A DNA stretch of 64,000 nucleotides from Muscardinus avellanarius (GCA_963383645.1 OY726569.1:75719135-75783134), one strand, 5' to 3'; positions 1 through 11,881 are shown, counted from the stretch's first letter. The notes: generated from the letters alone by a model not told the origin. Translations and numbers: made by a program.

Positions 1-65
1 CCTGAAGAGGGCAGCCACCACCCAGCTTTCTAAGTAGTGTTGGAGGGTGGCCTCTCGTCCGTGCA

Positions 66-690
66 TTTTTTTAAAATAAATTTTTATTGGTGCATTGTGG
101 TCACACATCTCAATGGGGAAAAAAAAAAAAAACATTTGTGAAGATATACATGCACTTATCACCCAGTTATCCCCTACCCAATCTCTAACCCTTTCCCTCC
201 CCCTCCCTTCTACCCATGCTTGGCTTCCTGATTGACTTTGATATGTTTAAGTACATCATGTGCTTTAAAGAGTTTCCCTTATCCTCCAGAACTCTTATCC
301 CCTCAGACATGTCACCTTCATTGCTCCTCTATAGGGTCCCTTCTTCGTCTAGAGTTCCTCCTGTTACCCTTTTTTTTTTCACATTAAGAAAAGCATCTGA
401 TTTCTTATTTTTGTGTGTGACATTTCACTGTAAATACCATAATTTTGTTCTCCCTTATGGCTGAGCAAAATTCCATTGTGTACATATCCCGTAGGTTTGA
501 AATCCACTCTTTCGTTGAAGGGCATCCTGGCTGATTCCACAGTTGGCAATGATGAACTGTGCAGCTATGAACATGGTTGTTCATGCATTAGTTTGGTGTT
601 TGGGTTTTCATTCTTTTTGGTAGATACCAGAGGTGGTATTGCTGGATCATAGGGTAAGTTCGTTTTCCTTCTTCTGAGGTTCTTCAGCAA
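66..690 (-). mobile_element. LINE-1 3' end (ORF2 C-terminus and 3'UTR)
   Basis: Read on the minus strand this is the end of L1 ORF2 followed by a 3'UTR. The + strand carries the complements of ORF2 C-terminal landmarks (GGCTGAGCAAAATTCCATTG near 460-480, GTGCAGCTATGAACATGG near 558). The 3'UTR (about 78-225) matches that of the L1 at 27931-28105. Nothing upstream of the ORF2 C-terminus is present, so the copy is strongly 5' truncated. No intact frame. Confidence 0.85.
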
Positions 691-1944
691 ATTCTTAACA
701 CGTTGCTAAGCAAAGTGTGCTTTCTGGCTCTCCCTCCCATGAGATGTGGTTGGCTGGTAGGTTTTCTAAGCATTTTTGGTAAGCCCATTTTAGCAGGCCA
801 CTTCTCTGGGCTTTGGATTCCCTTCTCCACCCCTTACCATGACAATGGTGGTACTGCTCCTTCATTTAGGGTAGACGATTGCTTTCCCCTAAGCTTTTAG
901 GAATGAGCCTAGGAGCAGTCACATAATCTTGTAAGTTCTTGTATCATAGATAAGTGTGCTCATATTGATAATCTCTCTTATCTAACTTTATATTCTATTT
1001 CTCTTGATTCTGCATCCTGTATAGCCAATTTCATATATGTTCTCTTTATTTCTGCCAGTGCACACAGGTCAGGTCTTCCACCTATGCACAGTGCCTTTCC
1101 CCCACTAGGGGACTCAGCACTATCTTGGCCAGGCCCTGTTGTAGCTTGCCTGTGCTTACTGGCCAGGCAACTGGGGGAGTGGCAGGTGGCCTGGGGAAGG
1201 AGAGGGTCAGTCTTTGCATTGTCTTCAAGCAGAGCAAGTATGGGGCTCATACAGGCCCATGTTTGGGGCTCTGGGTCCTCAAGGTTCTCATGCGTACCAA
1301 GCAGAACTGGCACAAGGAAGTCCTTCAACCTCTCAGGAAGCTTGAGCTGCGATACCTGCCTCGAGTCTCAACTCCTTGCTTCCCAGGTAGAGTCCTGGCC
1401 ATGGCAAAGCAGACAGGCCTCCACTGAGAGTCATCCTTCTCCAGAGCTGCACTGCCCTCAAAGCCTCCACTGCCTCTCCCTTCTGTTGAACGAAGTAAGA
1501 GTCTCTCCACGCACAGGGAGGCTCTTCAGACCCTGACTCTCTGGTTCACATCAGTAAGCCGTCACTCTCAGCCTTTCCTGGTCTTTCTCCATTACTTAGA
1601 TGGCCCTCGGCCTATGAAAGCTGAGAGAACCGCACTCGGGCAGAGGGAAAAGTTGAACTGCAATGCTGTCACCACCCAGGCCTCAGCCCCCGCACGCACT
1701 GGGCCTTCCATGGGCCTTCAGAGTTGTCTTGATTTGAAGTCCTGGGGCTAGGGCCATCCCGGCCAGCACTGGCCAGTTACTGGGCACAGGCTGCTTGGTC
1801 CTTTAGCTACAGGGAGATTCCTGGGATGAACAAAGCATTGTATGTCTGTCTCATCATGAAGGGAAATCCAGGTGAGCGTCTGGACCATCAGGCTCAGTAT
1901 CTACAGAATCAGCCAACTGTGGAGGGTAAGTCTTAGGCCAGGGC
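691..1944. other. Unique sequence, nothing recognised
   Basis: About 1.25 kb without a repeat I can name. Short frames occur on both strands, overlap one another and show no recognisable domain. No gene is called. Confidence 0.5.
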
Positions 1945-2035
1945 TGCACAATAAACACGTACAGCCCTTACTCCTTATCAACGTTCCCTCAACTGTGCAG
2001 TTTAACACCTATTTAAATAGTGTTTGTTGACATCA
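1945..2035 (-). mobile_element. MER2-like (Tigger2-type) DNA transposon fragment
   Basis: The reverse complement matches the interior of the MER2-like copy at 3615-3950. Both have the run TTTAAATAGGTGTT and a nearby TTGATAAGGA. Nonautonomous Tc1/mariner-type fossil; only an internal piece is left, interrupted on the right by a SINE. Confidence 0.55.
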
Positions 2036-2185
2036 GACAGCCTCAGCTACTCCTTTGCAACTCAGTAAGACTCTGTTTGAAAGAATAAAAAATAGGGCTT
2101 GGGGTGTAGCTCGGAGACAGAATGCCCCTGGGTTCCATCCCCAGGGCTAAAATAAAATTAATTAATTAATTAATTAATTAATAGT
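2036..2185 (+). mobile_element. B1-ID dimeric SINE, 5' truncated, with TTAA-repeat tail
   Basis: Starts at the end of the B1 half (CAGCCTCAGCTACT), continues through the A-rich linker and the ID half (GGGTGTAGCTCGGAG, then GGGTTCCATCCCCAG), and ends in an ATTA/TTAA tetranucleotide run at about 2150-2183. The 5' half of the B1 part is missing. Confidence 0.8.
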
Positions 2186-2609
2186 GTTGACATGGTTCTA
2201 GGCATAAGCAATTTAGAGGGGACTAAGTCTACAGGAGGATGTGTGTAGGTGGAGTGCAGATACTAGTAGCACAAGGGGCTTGAGCATCAACGCTGGGAAG
2301 AGAAAGGAGAGCTGTAGGTAAGAGAATGCTTCCTGGGAGAATGATTGAGAGGGAAAGCTGACCAAGGAACGTGTACCATGAGCTCTGTGCTGGGCCTATG
2401 TTTGATGCAGTACGGGCATGACCTTTACCTCAGGAGTCCATTTGGAAACCGCGGACCAACAGAAGAGGCGAGACAGGGCTCAATCTGCTGCGGCGTGGAG
2501 AGGCCATGTCTGAGCAGACACTGCAGCCCTTTGATGTGGTGGAGCTTTTTATTAGCCTTGGAGCTCATGGTCTCCCTCTCCCGAGTGACATGCAGATCCT
2601 TTCTTAAAA
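2186..2609. other. Unique sequence, nothing recognised
   Basis: About 420 bp between two SINEs. No repeat, RNA gene or coding signal recognised. Confidence 0.5.
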
Positions 2610-2826
2610 GGAGGCAACTTAGCCGGACGTGGTGGCGCACGCTTGTAATCCCCGCGCTTGGGAGGCTGAGACAGGAGGATCGCGCAGGTTCAAAGCCAGC
2701 CTCAGCTACTTAGTGAGGCTCTCAGCAACTTAGTGAGACCCTGTTTCCAAATAAAATATAAAATAGGTCTGGGAGTATAGCCCGGAGGTAGAAAGCCTCT
2801 GGGTTCCACCCCCAGTACCACAAAAA

Positions 2827-2857
<31 letters not shown>

Positions 2858-2875
2858 AATAAATGGAGGCAACTT
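2610..2875 (+). mobile_element. Full-length B1-ID dimeric SINE with 11-bp TSD
   Basis: Complete dimer: B1 half (GTGGTGGCGCACGCTTGTAA at its start, Pol III B-box-like GGTTCAAAGCC), linker AAATAAAATATAAAATAGG, then an ID half ending CCCCCAGTACCACA and a TAAA-repeat tail. The direct repeat GGAGGCAACTT at 2610-2620 and 2865-2875 marks the insertion. This is the longer subfamily, with both TTAGTGAG repeats in the B1 half. Confidence 0.95.
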
Positions 2876-3614
2876 CCCCAGGGAAATATCTCAAGTGCAG
2901 GACGAGCATGTTATGCCCATCTGCTTGTTCCTGTCCCTGTTCTACATGGACACGTGCGTGCGGTCGTCCATACGTGCCCCTTCTCACCCTCTGTGCTTCA
3001 CAGGATGGCTAGAGATCTCAGCACTGGTGGACTGTCGAGAGAAGCCACGGGAGGGGCAGTGATTCCAACTTCAGGTATGACGATAGTGTGCTCGGAGGTG
3101 GCCGTTCTTTCTCTTCCCGAAGAAAATGATGGGAGCCCCAGGGCCAGGAACGCTCCCAAACCTTTGCAAATAAATGCCAAGAAAGGACACAGAGAACTTA
3201 TTAAATAAATGGCCTTGGCCATGCCTTTCAGGTGTCCCTGACAGATACCGCCACGAGATGGCAGCAGCCGCTCAGTGCACGCTGAGAGGCCGAGTGGGGT
3301 GCTGTGGAGTGGGGGAGGGGAGTGTGCAATGTTACCCCCAGCCACACCTCTCACCTCTCTCAGAGGTGAGGCATGAGAAAGGAATCAACGAAAGACTCTT
3401 GGACCCTGTTTAGATCAAGAGTCTACCCACCGCCAGGCCCCCTGGCCACTGGTCATTTACTGCTTGACTTTTCTGTCCTCATTGCATTTGCCCTATTTAA
3501 GTTCTTTTTCCCTGGCAGATGGAAATGAGTATCCTGAGATCATAAAGCAAAATCAATGACGTGGTCCATTAAAATACTCCAGGTCTTGACGAATCGGCAT
3601 TATACAAAGTGCTA
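2876..3614. other. Unique sequence with one candidate CTCF site
   Basis: No repeat or coding exon recognised. The small frames here lack domains and overlap on both strands. A CTCF-like motif at 3251-3264 is listed separately. Confidence 0.5.
3251..3264 (+). promoter_or_regulatory. Candidate CTCF binding site
   Basis: CCACGAGATGGCAG agrees with the CTCF core CCASYAGRKGGCRS at 13 of 14 positions; only the G at position 5 differs. It lies in unique sequence, not in a SINE. Motif match only; occupancy is unknown. Confidence 0.5.
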
Positions 3615-3950
3615 TATTGTTGGCCTTCAGTATCTGCCAGGGCCTGGCTCTGGATCCCGGGATACCCAAATCCTTGGGTGCTCAAGTCCCTTATATAAAT
3701 CGATGCAGCATCTGCAAGCAGCCTACACACATCCTTCTGCATACTTTAATCACCTCTAAGTTACACCTCAAATAGTGTCAATGCTGTTTAAATAGGTGTT
3801 TAACTACTATTTAGGGGCAATTGATAAGGAATACATCCTATACAAGTTCAATCCAGATGTACCCACCGCCCCAATACTTTCCACCTGTTGTCAGTTGATT
3901 GAGTCTGTGGATACTGAGCCAAAGGATCTGGAGCGCAGCCTGCTTATCTC
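3615..3950 (+). mobile_element. MER2-like (Tigger2-type) nonautonomous DNA transposon
   Basis: Near full length for a roughly 345-bp MER2 element. In order it shows GTATCTGCCAGGGCCTGG, CCAAATCCTTGGGTGCTCAA, GCATCTGCAAGCAGCCTACA, TTTAAATAGGTGTTTAACTA and a right part with GAGTCTGTGGATACTGAG. It encodes nothing. Family name recalled, not searched. Confidence 0.75.
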
Positions 3951-4597
3951 CATGGTCTCTCTGAATTCTACCAGAGGCTTCACGTAGATCTGTAAATCCG
4001 GTGCTTTTTATGAGAACCCGGTGGAGCTGAGGATAGCTCTGGATGCATCCAAGCACCACCAGCCTGTTCCTCTCAGGAATGGAGGTCTCTGTAAGACCAA
4101 CTACACCTGCCCCTCCTCCCTCTTGACGGCCAGGAACAGTTGACTCACGTGTTGAATGTGCACACACAAGCTAGCGTCTGGTGTTCATAACTCAGTGAGC
4201 AGTGCAGCCTTGGGGTGCGGAGCCCCAGACATCCAGGCACTCCGATGAGGGCTGCGTCCACGTGAGCTCTCACCTCTAGCAGTTGGTACTTGAACCACAG
4301 GTGGAAAGGCATGAGATACTTTATTAGAGAATCTAATATGAAGAGTGGTACCCAGGTAAAGGAAGGCTGAGGCATGACAACCAAGGGCAGCAGCTTCTGT
4401 CCCAGGGCCGGGGAAACAAGGGGCAGCGATTGGGCTTATCAGTAATTTTGGAAGTCTTAGTTTTGATTAGATTATTGACTTGCCTGCCATCAAGAAGTCC
4501 CAACATAACAATGGCTTAAACACAACAGAAGTCTATTTCTTGAGGTCCCCCCCCCCCGGTTAAGGCTGGCTTAATGGACCCAGGACTGGGTTGGGGG
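3951..4597. other. Unique sequence, nothing recognised
   Basis: About 650 bp of non-repetitive sequence ending in a C-rich run near 4547. No coding or RNA feature recognised. Confidence 0.5.
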
Positions 4598-4602
4598 GTG
4601 TG

Positions 4603-4643
<41 letters not shown>
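4598..4643. repeat. (TG)n microsatellite
   Basis: About 22 TG units with one CG interruption near 4609. Confidence 0.97.
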
Positions 4644-4644
<1 letters not shown>

Positions 4645-4979
4645 TGTTGGGGGGAGCCCAGGGCCCATATTTTGTTGCTGCTCTTGTCAACTGCTGCCCT
4701 CTGTGTACTGGTAGAAAGCTCCCTGTCACCGCCACAGTCCAGCAAGGACAGCTAGGGAGAGGTTGGGAATACTTTCTCTTTAAGGCCACAATCCCAGAGT
4801 CTGGTCTCAGTTCCTTGGGGATGAGGGTGTGAGAGGGATGGCCATGACTGCAGGGCTGCCCAGCTACACATTCCATGAATCTCCACCTACATGCCTATGA
4901 CTGGACCCCTGGACATAGGTGCCAAGGCTAGACCATGTCCTCTGCTCAGCTCTTTGACTTCTTAATCTTTCTCTGTCCA
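4644..4979. other. Unique sequence, nothing recognised
   Basis: A weak reverse-strand CTCF-like core (complement of TGCCCTCT near 4696) is present but matches only about 10 of 14 consensus positions. No gene. Confidence 0.45.
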
Positions 4980-5090
<111 letters not shown>

Positions 5091-6867
5091 ACCCCTGTGG
5101 TCATTTTCTATAATACAATACATTGTTAAAGGTATGAAAGAGTTTCTAGCCTAGGCCACATTCAGAAATTCCCCATGCCCTCTCCTGCTTCCTGAATTCT
5201 GGCCAATGACCACCGCCCTCACCCCAATGCCCAGTGGAAGCCATCTTGCTCCCAAGGCCCACAGTGCTTCCCCAGAGTGGCCTACCCTTGCTCCAGGAAC
5301 GATACCATCCTGCCCTGAAGTACCTGTCACATCTTTGGGGTTCTCAATAAACAGTAACCGTAGTTGTTTGATCTCTAATTATCTGTGTATCCTCATACCC
5401 CAAATCATGGTCCAGAGTTTAGTCATTAGAATTCCTCTCCATCCTCCAAGAAATGGCAGTAGCTTCAGAGAGACACTGTATTGATAACTGTCGACACCAT
5501 CACAGTCAACGTGGGGCTGTGAAGTGGATCTGTGAAGATCCACTTGAGATGCTACGCTGACCCCAGCATGCACACGTGGTGATTAAACTGATCTGAAACC
5601 TCTGCCACACAGTCAGGTGGCAGAACCATCTCTACCGGCTGCAAGAAACAACCTCAGATAGTTACAGTGCTCCCCAGAACAGGAAGGGAGAGGAGACGGG
5701 ACCGTGAGAAGACTGTCCTCAGTTAGGTAACTGAGCCCTGATCCCCCCAAGACTGAGGATGTCAGATGTGGTCTGGACCCCAGAGAGAGGCAGGTGGAAG
5801 CCTGAGGCTGGGGCTCCTGAAGGCCATCAGCGCAGCTAGTGCCCGGCCCTTCTTCTCACCAAATGACCAGCCCCATCCTTCAGCCCTCCCTTAGGCAAAC
5901 CCTTGTCACAACTGAATCATAGGCAAGGAGCACCCCCTTAACCTTCACCCGGGCTGTGTGACTGACTGACGGCCAACGAGAGAGCTGGAAGTCACAGCTG
6001 TAGGAGGCCGCATGTACTTCCTCCTTCCTCGTGGGTCCCCGGCTGAATGCAGCCGGCAGAGACACCAGCCCAGCCTCAGAAAATGACGTTTATATTGTGC
6101 CTCTGAACATGCGATGGCTTGTTGGCCCATACCCCTCTTGGCCTCCCCAGCTGCCCCAGGCCACGAGTGGCCTCGGGAGGGTCACATTCTCTGAGACCTC
6201 CCTTTCCTCCCACATGCACTGGTAGGTAGTTCGCTCCAGTCTGGGCTACAGCTCCAGAGCAGATGCTCCCAAGGTTTTCCCTCTTAGCTGAGGGGTTCTG
6301 CTCTCAAAGGAACTTTCTTACATACCTTCACGTGTGACCTCGATTGCCAGGTGAGGGTGCAGATGTTGGGCCTCACTCTAAATGTCTAGAGAAGGAGACC
6401 ATGCTGGGATATCTACCGAGACCCTAACAGGACCTACAACCCTCAGTTGCCTTGGATACACTTGGCCCCTTGATCAAAGCTGGTCCTGTGCACCCGGGTG
6501 AGCTGTCCTGCCTGCCGGGCAATGCTCAGCCGGGTCCGGGTGGCTGCATATGGGGGCGCCAAGGTCACTGCCTTGTTCGTGAGACATTCACGTATCTTGC
6601 AGTTGCTTCCTAAGCAGGGTTGCCATACCCAAGTCCCCACGTCTGGAGGGCTTCTCGCTTAAGCCCCCTATGGCAAGACTATCCCAACCCTCACTAGGAA
6701 CATACTGAATTCATCTATTTGAGCTCTTCCTTCTGATTAATTCCTTCTGCCCCCAGGACCTCTGGTTCTTTTTGTTTACAGAAGAACTCAGTAGTGACTA
6801 TCTTAGTTTTTCAAACGGTTCTGGGACTACTGAGCAATAGCAATTCATATTTTGGTCTTTCATAATA
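5091..6867. other. Unique sequence, 1.8 kb, nothing recognised
   Basis: No interspersed repeat recognised by eye. Several 60-90 codon frames exist on both strands without domains, and none has convincing exon structure. Confidence 0.5.
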
Positions 6868-7102
6868 CTTTGTTTTGTTTTGTTTTTGTTTTTTTGGTAC
6901 TAGAGATTGAGCACAGGGGCATTTAACCTCTGAGGTACATCCCCAGCCCTTTTTTATTGTTTTTGTATTTTTAACAGTATCTTGCTAAGTTGCTGAGGGT
7001 AGCATTGAGTTGCTAAAGCTGGTCTCAAACCTGCAATTGATCCTCCTGTCTTAGTCCCCCAAGAAATGGGTTACAGGTGTGTGCCACTACACCTGGCTTT
7101 AA
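6868..7102 (-). mobile_element. B1-ID dimeric SINE, antisense
   Basis: On the + strand: T-rich tail, complement of the ID half (GGTACTAGAGATTGAGCACA...CATCCCCAGCCC), T-rich linker, then the complement of the B1 half ending ACAGGTGTGTGCCACTACAC. Diverged older copy. Confidence 0.9.
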
Positions 7103-7271
7103 ATCTCCAATTTTTACCCAAAAGATAATGTTCAAAAGTTGAAAGCAGCCAGGTGTGATGGCACACGCTTGTAATCCTAGCATTTGGGAGGCCGAGACAG
7201 GAGGATCGCAGTTTAGAGCCAGCCTCAGCTACTTAGTGAGCCCCTTTGCAACTCAGTGAGACCCTGTTTCA

Positions 7272-7499
7272 AAATAAAGAATAAGCAAGGCGTGGTGGCG
7301 CACGCTTGTAATCCCCGCACTTGGGAGGCAGAGACAGGAGGATCGCGCAGGTTCGAAGCCAGCCGCGTGCGCTGGCTTAGGAGACCCTGTTTCCAAATAA
7401 AAATGTAAAAATAGGTCTGGGAGTATAGCCTGGAGGTAGAAGGGCTTCCAGGAACCCCAGTACCACCAAAAAAAATAAAAATAAAAAAAATAAAGAATA
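7272..7499 (+). mobile_element. Inner B1-ID SINE (hairpin subfamily) in the outer linker
   Basis: Inserted in the A-rich linker of the SINE at 7136-7608, same orientation. The duplicated linker AAATAAAGAATA at 7272-7283 and 7488-7499 is its TSD. It carries AAGCCAGC/GCTGGCTT arms in the B1 half and TTCCAGGAACCCCAGTACC in the ID half, both diagnostic of one subfamily in this window. Confidence 0.93.
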
Positions 7500-7555
7500 A
7501 AAAATAGGGTTGAGTGTGGAGCTCGAAGGTAGAATGCTCCTGGGTTTCATCCCCC

Positions 7556-7558
<3 letters not shown>

Positions 7559-7597
<39 letters not shown>
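7559..7597. repeat. (CA)n microsatellite at a SINE tail
   Basis: About 19 CA units directly after the ID half of the outer SINE and inside its TSD, so it grew from the A-rich tail. Confidence 0.97.
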
Positions 7598-7598
<1 letters not shown>

Positions 7599-7642
7599 GT
7601 TGAAAGCATGACTGTCTTTCAAATACAAAATGCACATATGTT

Positions 7643-7897
7643 GAAAACCTTAAGCCAGGCGTGGTGGCAAGCTTGTAATCCCTGTGCTTGGGAGGCTGAG
7701 ACAGGAGGATCACACAGGTTCGAAGCCAGTCTCAGCTACTTAGTTAGAGAGGCTCTCAGCAAAATAGTGAGACCTTGTTTCCAAATAAAATATAAAATAG
7801 GTCTTGGAGTATAGTCCGAAGGTAGAAAGCCCCTGGGTTCCACCCCTAGTACCACCAAAAAAATAAATAAAGAAATAAAGAAATAAAGAAAACCTTA
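7643..7897 (+). mobile_element. Full-length B1-ID SINE with 10-bp TSD
   Basis: Complete long-subfamily copy. TSD GAAAACCTTA at 7643-7652 and 7888-7897. The tail is an AAATAAAG-type simple run. Confidence 0.95.
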
Positions 7898-8773
7898 TTC
7901 AACTCATTTATTAATGAGAGAAACAATAACATAGTAAAGTTGGCTCAAGGAGCATTTGAAGCATTCAGGTTTATATAGTCCTGTTAAAGAAAGAATTTAT
8001 ATACATAGGTTAGATACAAAGGTGGTTAATGTCTTACACAGCAATTAAGCCAAAACGTTTGAGGTTATCTTTTCTACTGGACAGACATTTGTTGCTTCAA
8101 TGCAACTTATAAGCTAGCGCAATTTCAGAGAGTCTGAGCCCTAAAAATAAATAACATAGAGAAGCAATAGTACATTCTCCTGCAAGATTAATTAACACTG
8201 GGCAAGACTGTTATGCAATATTTTAGCACAACATTGAAAGGATGCACAAACGTCCTCCTAGCCTCCTTTCCAGGTTTGGGGTAGTTCTTCTTAATGCTTG
8301 TCAGGGAATGCTCACAGCCACGGCGCTGGTCGGGGCATGACCTCAGAGCCCCGCAGTGCTGAGCAGATCCTTCAGTGTGAGGCGGGGAGGGCAGAAGTTG
8401 CTACAGAGGAGGCAGAATGCCAACGAGAAAGGGCCAGACTTCCCAGTTCTGTCAACAAGCCCTACTGTCATTACCAGAAGGCCAGTTCCTGGTGAATCGG
8501 ATAATCTGCCTGCCTGCTTTCTAGGCACCACAGTTGTCCAAAGATGGTGCACAGGGAGCATGTCTCTTCTGAACACACACAGCACTCTGCATTTTCCTCA
8601 TAGCGGTTCAGGCCGATGGCTTCTGGAAACCTCGTGTGTTATCATTTCAAGAGGATTTGCTTTTCTGTCAGCTCCTGTCGCCTCCACAGTGTCTACTCAG
8701 GGCCCACTACACAGCAAATGTTGGGTGGATGTGACTAACCAGACACTTCTATGGCTCGGCGGGTGCATGTGCA
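7898..8773. other. Unique sequence, nothing recognised
   Basis: AT-rich to about 8280, then more GC-balanced. A 186-codon frame that begins here (8356) continues into the Tigger fossil and is not a gene. Confidence 0.5.
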
Positions 8774-9536
8774 GCAGTCCCCTCTTATTACGCTACTGCT
8801 TTCTTGCATGGTTTCACTTACCTACCATCAACTCTATTCTGAAAACACTAAATGGAAACTTTGAGGAAGGAAGCCATCCATATGTTTTCAATGGTGAGCC
8901 ATTCTGCATTATGTGATGACATCCTGCACTGTCCCACCAAGGACTGGAGTCGGCTCTTTGTCCGGCGTATCCACACTGTAAACACGACCTGCTCGCTAGC
9001 CACTGAGCCATCCCAGTCATCATCGGCCGTCACGGTAACACAGGGCTTGTGCTCCAGGAACCCCTTTTTCCTTTCTAATGTCCCCACAGACATGTGATGC
9101 TGGCCAATTTATTACAGTATATCATAATTGTCTTATTATTGGTTATTGTTTTCTATCTCTTACTATGACTTATTTTTGGTGCTAAGGATTGAACCCAGGG
9201 GCATTCTACCTCTGAGCTACGCTCCCAGCCCTTTCAGGTTTTTATTTTGAAACAGGGTCTCGCGAAGTTGCCAAGGGTCTCTCTAAGTTGCTGAGGCTAG
9301 TTGAGAGCCTGTGAGCCCCCTCTCTTAGCACCCCAAGTATTGGGATTATAGGTGTGTGCCATCATGCCCATCTAATTTGCAAATTAAATTTTATCCTAAG
9401 TATGTATGTATGTATGTATAGGAGAAAACATCGTATATAGGGTTTGGTACCATGTGTGGCTTCAGGCCTCTACTGGAGGTCTTGGGCTGTATCCCCTGTG
9501 GATAACGGGGACTATTGTACAGGCTGCTGTTTTTAC
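8774..9536 (+). mobile_element. Internally deleted Tigger1-type DNA transposon
   Basis: The left part (to about 9105) resembles the Tigger1 5' end: CAGTCCCCTCTTATTA, GAAAACACTAAATGGAAA, TTTGTCCGGCGTATCCACAC, CAGGGCTTGTGCTCCAGGAA. The right part resembles its 3' end: TTATTACAGTATATCATAAT, AAATTTTATCCTAAGTATGT, then a terminal GATAACGGGGACTATTGTAC. The transposase region between them is gone, leaving a MITE-like derivative, itself interrupted by a SINE at 9172-9378. Confidence 0.8.
9172..9378 (-). mobile_element. B1-ID SINE inserted in the Tigger fossil
   Basis: Antisense copy: GGTGCTAAGGATTGAACCCA (ID complement), linker, GGGATTATAGGTGTGTGCCA (B1 5' complement). It separates the two parts of the Tigger 3' end and is therefore younger than it. 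Confidence 0.88.
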
Positions 9537-11129
9537 TGTAAATAAGCTCTCAACTTCCCACAATCCCTACACACACCAGACCCTCTCTCTGCTTATTTCC
9601 ACCCACCCCAGTGCAGCCCATCCTTTGAAACACATCTCTGCTACCTCCTTCCAAGGGTCCTCTCTCCTTATCACATCATCTCACAATATCTCCCTTCTCC
9701 CCAGCAGCTTTTCTCTGTTTGAGCCTGCTTTTCACCCTGCCCTGGCTGCATTTATCTTTGCACACTGCCCTAGGAAATGGCCTCCCAAAGACCAGGTCTG
9801 TCATCTCTGTATTCATGACACCTAAGGTGCTGAGCACACACTCTCTGACTCAGAGAATAGCCATGCGAATTCAGGGCTAGCTGTTCCTGCCGTCGCAGCA
9901 AATTCTGTCTTGTGTGTGGTTGGCAGTGCTCCAGGGCCTGTCCACCACCTGCAGGTGTTGGGCCTCAAAGGTTCTGAGCAGTGGACATATGGTGCGTGTC
10001 CTCTCACAACTAAGGAAGTCTTCATGGCTGATCTCAGCTGGAGCACGTCCCTCCCTACTTAATCAGTGGCTCATCAGTTTCTTTTCTGGGTGGCAGGGAG
10101 CAGGGCAGCAGCAGCCTTTGCAGGGCACAGAGCCTGATGGGAAGGAGAGGCTGAGTCTCTACGCACCACAGCCTATGGTTCCTGAGCACCTGCTGGGAAG
10201 AAACCCACCCCTTCTCTGCAGGTGCAGGCTCAGAAGAAGCCCCAGAGACTTCCTGCCTGGAGCAGAGAAATCCCAGACAATTCAAACCTGAAGTTCATGG
10301 ACTGGCAGCAAGAACTGTCACTGGAGTTTCTTAGACGCATCAGATCAAGGGCACCTCCCCCGCCACCCCATCCTCCCGAATCAGAACTTGTAGAGAGATC
10401 TCTGACCCAGGCACACGTGTGCTAAGGTATAAACGTGAAGGTCTAGTTAGTACCCAGGCTTGCATGAGTGTTGAGCCCCAACATTTGAACTCCCAACACT
10501 TGCAATTAAACATGCCTGGAAGTCAAGCTGGAACTCCAAGACCACGCAGCTGGGCTTGGGTGGTATTTTGCTTGTCTTAGAGAAAGAACCCAGAAATGCT
10601 CAAATACTGTCTTATTTTTTACACATGCAAAATTAGCAAGCACAAGAATGGGAACCAACACATTTCTTAATAGCTGAGCCAGGCCATAACCCATAACCTC
10701 TTTGTAGAACAGAAATAAAGCTGAGGAGAGATCATGGGCACAGTCCCTTGCCCCATGCTTCAAACTAAGTCTCGGGCTGCAAAAAGAAACCAAGTCAGGA
10801 ACAGAGCTCCATGCCAGGCCACTCCAGGGTGCTCCTAAGTCATGGTGACCTCGTAGCAGGGAGAGATGGACAGGCAGGACAAGGGGCTGCCAAACTCGGG
10901 ATGGTCTTGTTGGCCAGTGAGATGGGCAAGATGGAAGTCAGGGGGTTCTACCCACCATCTGGGCAATTCCCCTCCCTTGAGGGCCCTGGGAGGGCAGAAG
11001 GCAGAGGCTGACCTAGCACTGGGGTGGTAGGAGTGGTGATCAGCTTCATAGACCGTTGAGGTCAACAGAGTGCCCAGTCTTTAGGGAAGGACCTGTCTCC
11101 ATCTACTCAAATGACCATACACACTTTCT
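9537..11129. other. Unique sequence, 1.6 kb, nothing recognised
   Basis: No named repeat. Frames of 65-140 codons lack domains and overlap on opposite strands. No RNA gene seen. Confidence 0.5.
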
Positions 11130-11345
11130 TTAGAGATACTTCTTTTAAAAAACACACAAAGCTTTATTGAGGCATAACTTACACGCTATAAATTCACCCA
11201 TTTTAAGCGCACAGTTCAGTGATGGTATCAGTGACTGTTGGCATAGTAACACCATGCAATTTCCTACCATCTAACTTCAGAATATTCCCACGACTTCAAA
11301 GGGAAGCGTGAGTCCGTATGCGGCCGCGCCCCATCAGGAACCCCC
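11130..11345 (-). mobile_element. Old L1M 3' end
   Basis: Complement of an old mammalian L1 3' end: GCTTTATTGAGGCATAACTT followed by ATTCACCCATTTTAAGCGCA. Heavily diverged, no open frame. Confidence 0.75.
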
Positions 11346-11881
11346 TTTCCGTCTCCCTAGGCTTGCCTTCCTAAATTCAGAAACTTTCCCTATCAAGATT
11401 TTCTAATTCCCACTATCTGGGGATGTTTTCTGCTATTAGAGGAAGGATTAGGAACGCCTGGGGGGAACACTATTGACATTTCAGCAGGAATAAAACCTGT
11501 GCTGCCATTCTAATATCCTTTGCATTTCGTAAGGAGGGGAAGTGATCTCAAAGGAATGGGCCCTGTCACGGGGAATTTCAGACCCTGCAACCTCCACAAA
11601 CCGCAGGCGCCAGGGCAGGCAGCTAGAGGGTCTGATGCCGCACTTCGGTATTTGTCCACAGTTCTTGGTGGTGACTCCTTCCCCGAGGCAAGCCATAGAA
11701 ACTAGAATTTCTCTTCCCCAAGGCAGGCCATAGAAGCTCTAATCTTTCCCTGCCTTTCTGTCTGGGAGCTGGTCAAAGAGAAATTATTTGACCTATCCTT
11801 ATCTGATAGTAGGTCATAAGCTCCTCCTCATACCCAGGAGAAGGGAATGTTGTGCATTGAGGCCAAGAAGAATGTCAACAG
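11346..11881. other. Unique sequence, nothing recognised
   Basis: Contains a short diverged local duplication (GAGGCAAGCCATAGAAACTAG near 11684 and AAGGCAGGCCATAGAAGCTCT near 11719). No gene. Confidence 0.5.

Larger units (their letters stand above)
7136..7608 (+). mobile_element. Outer B1-ID SINE, split by a younger SINE
   Basis: The B1 half is at about 7148-7283 and the ID half at about 7500-7558. The 12-bp direct repeat AAGTTGAAAGCA at 7136-7147 and 7597-7608 brackets the whole unit, showing that the outer element plus its CA tail was one insertion later opened by the inner SINE. Confidence 0.93.

Noticed and set aside
8356..8916. 186-codon open frame, + strand
   Set aside because: More than a quarter of it lies in the noncoding 5' end of a Tigger1-type fossil and the rest has no recognised domain.
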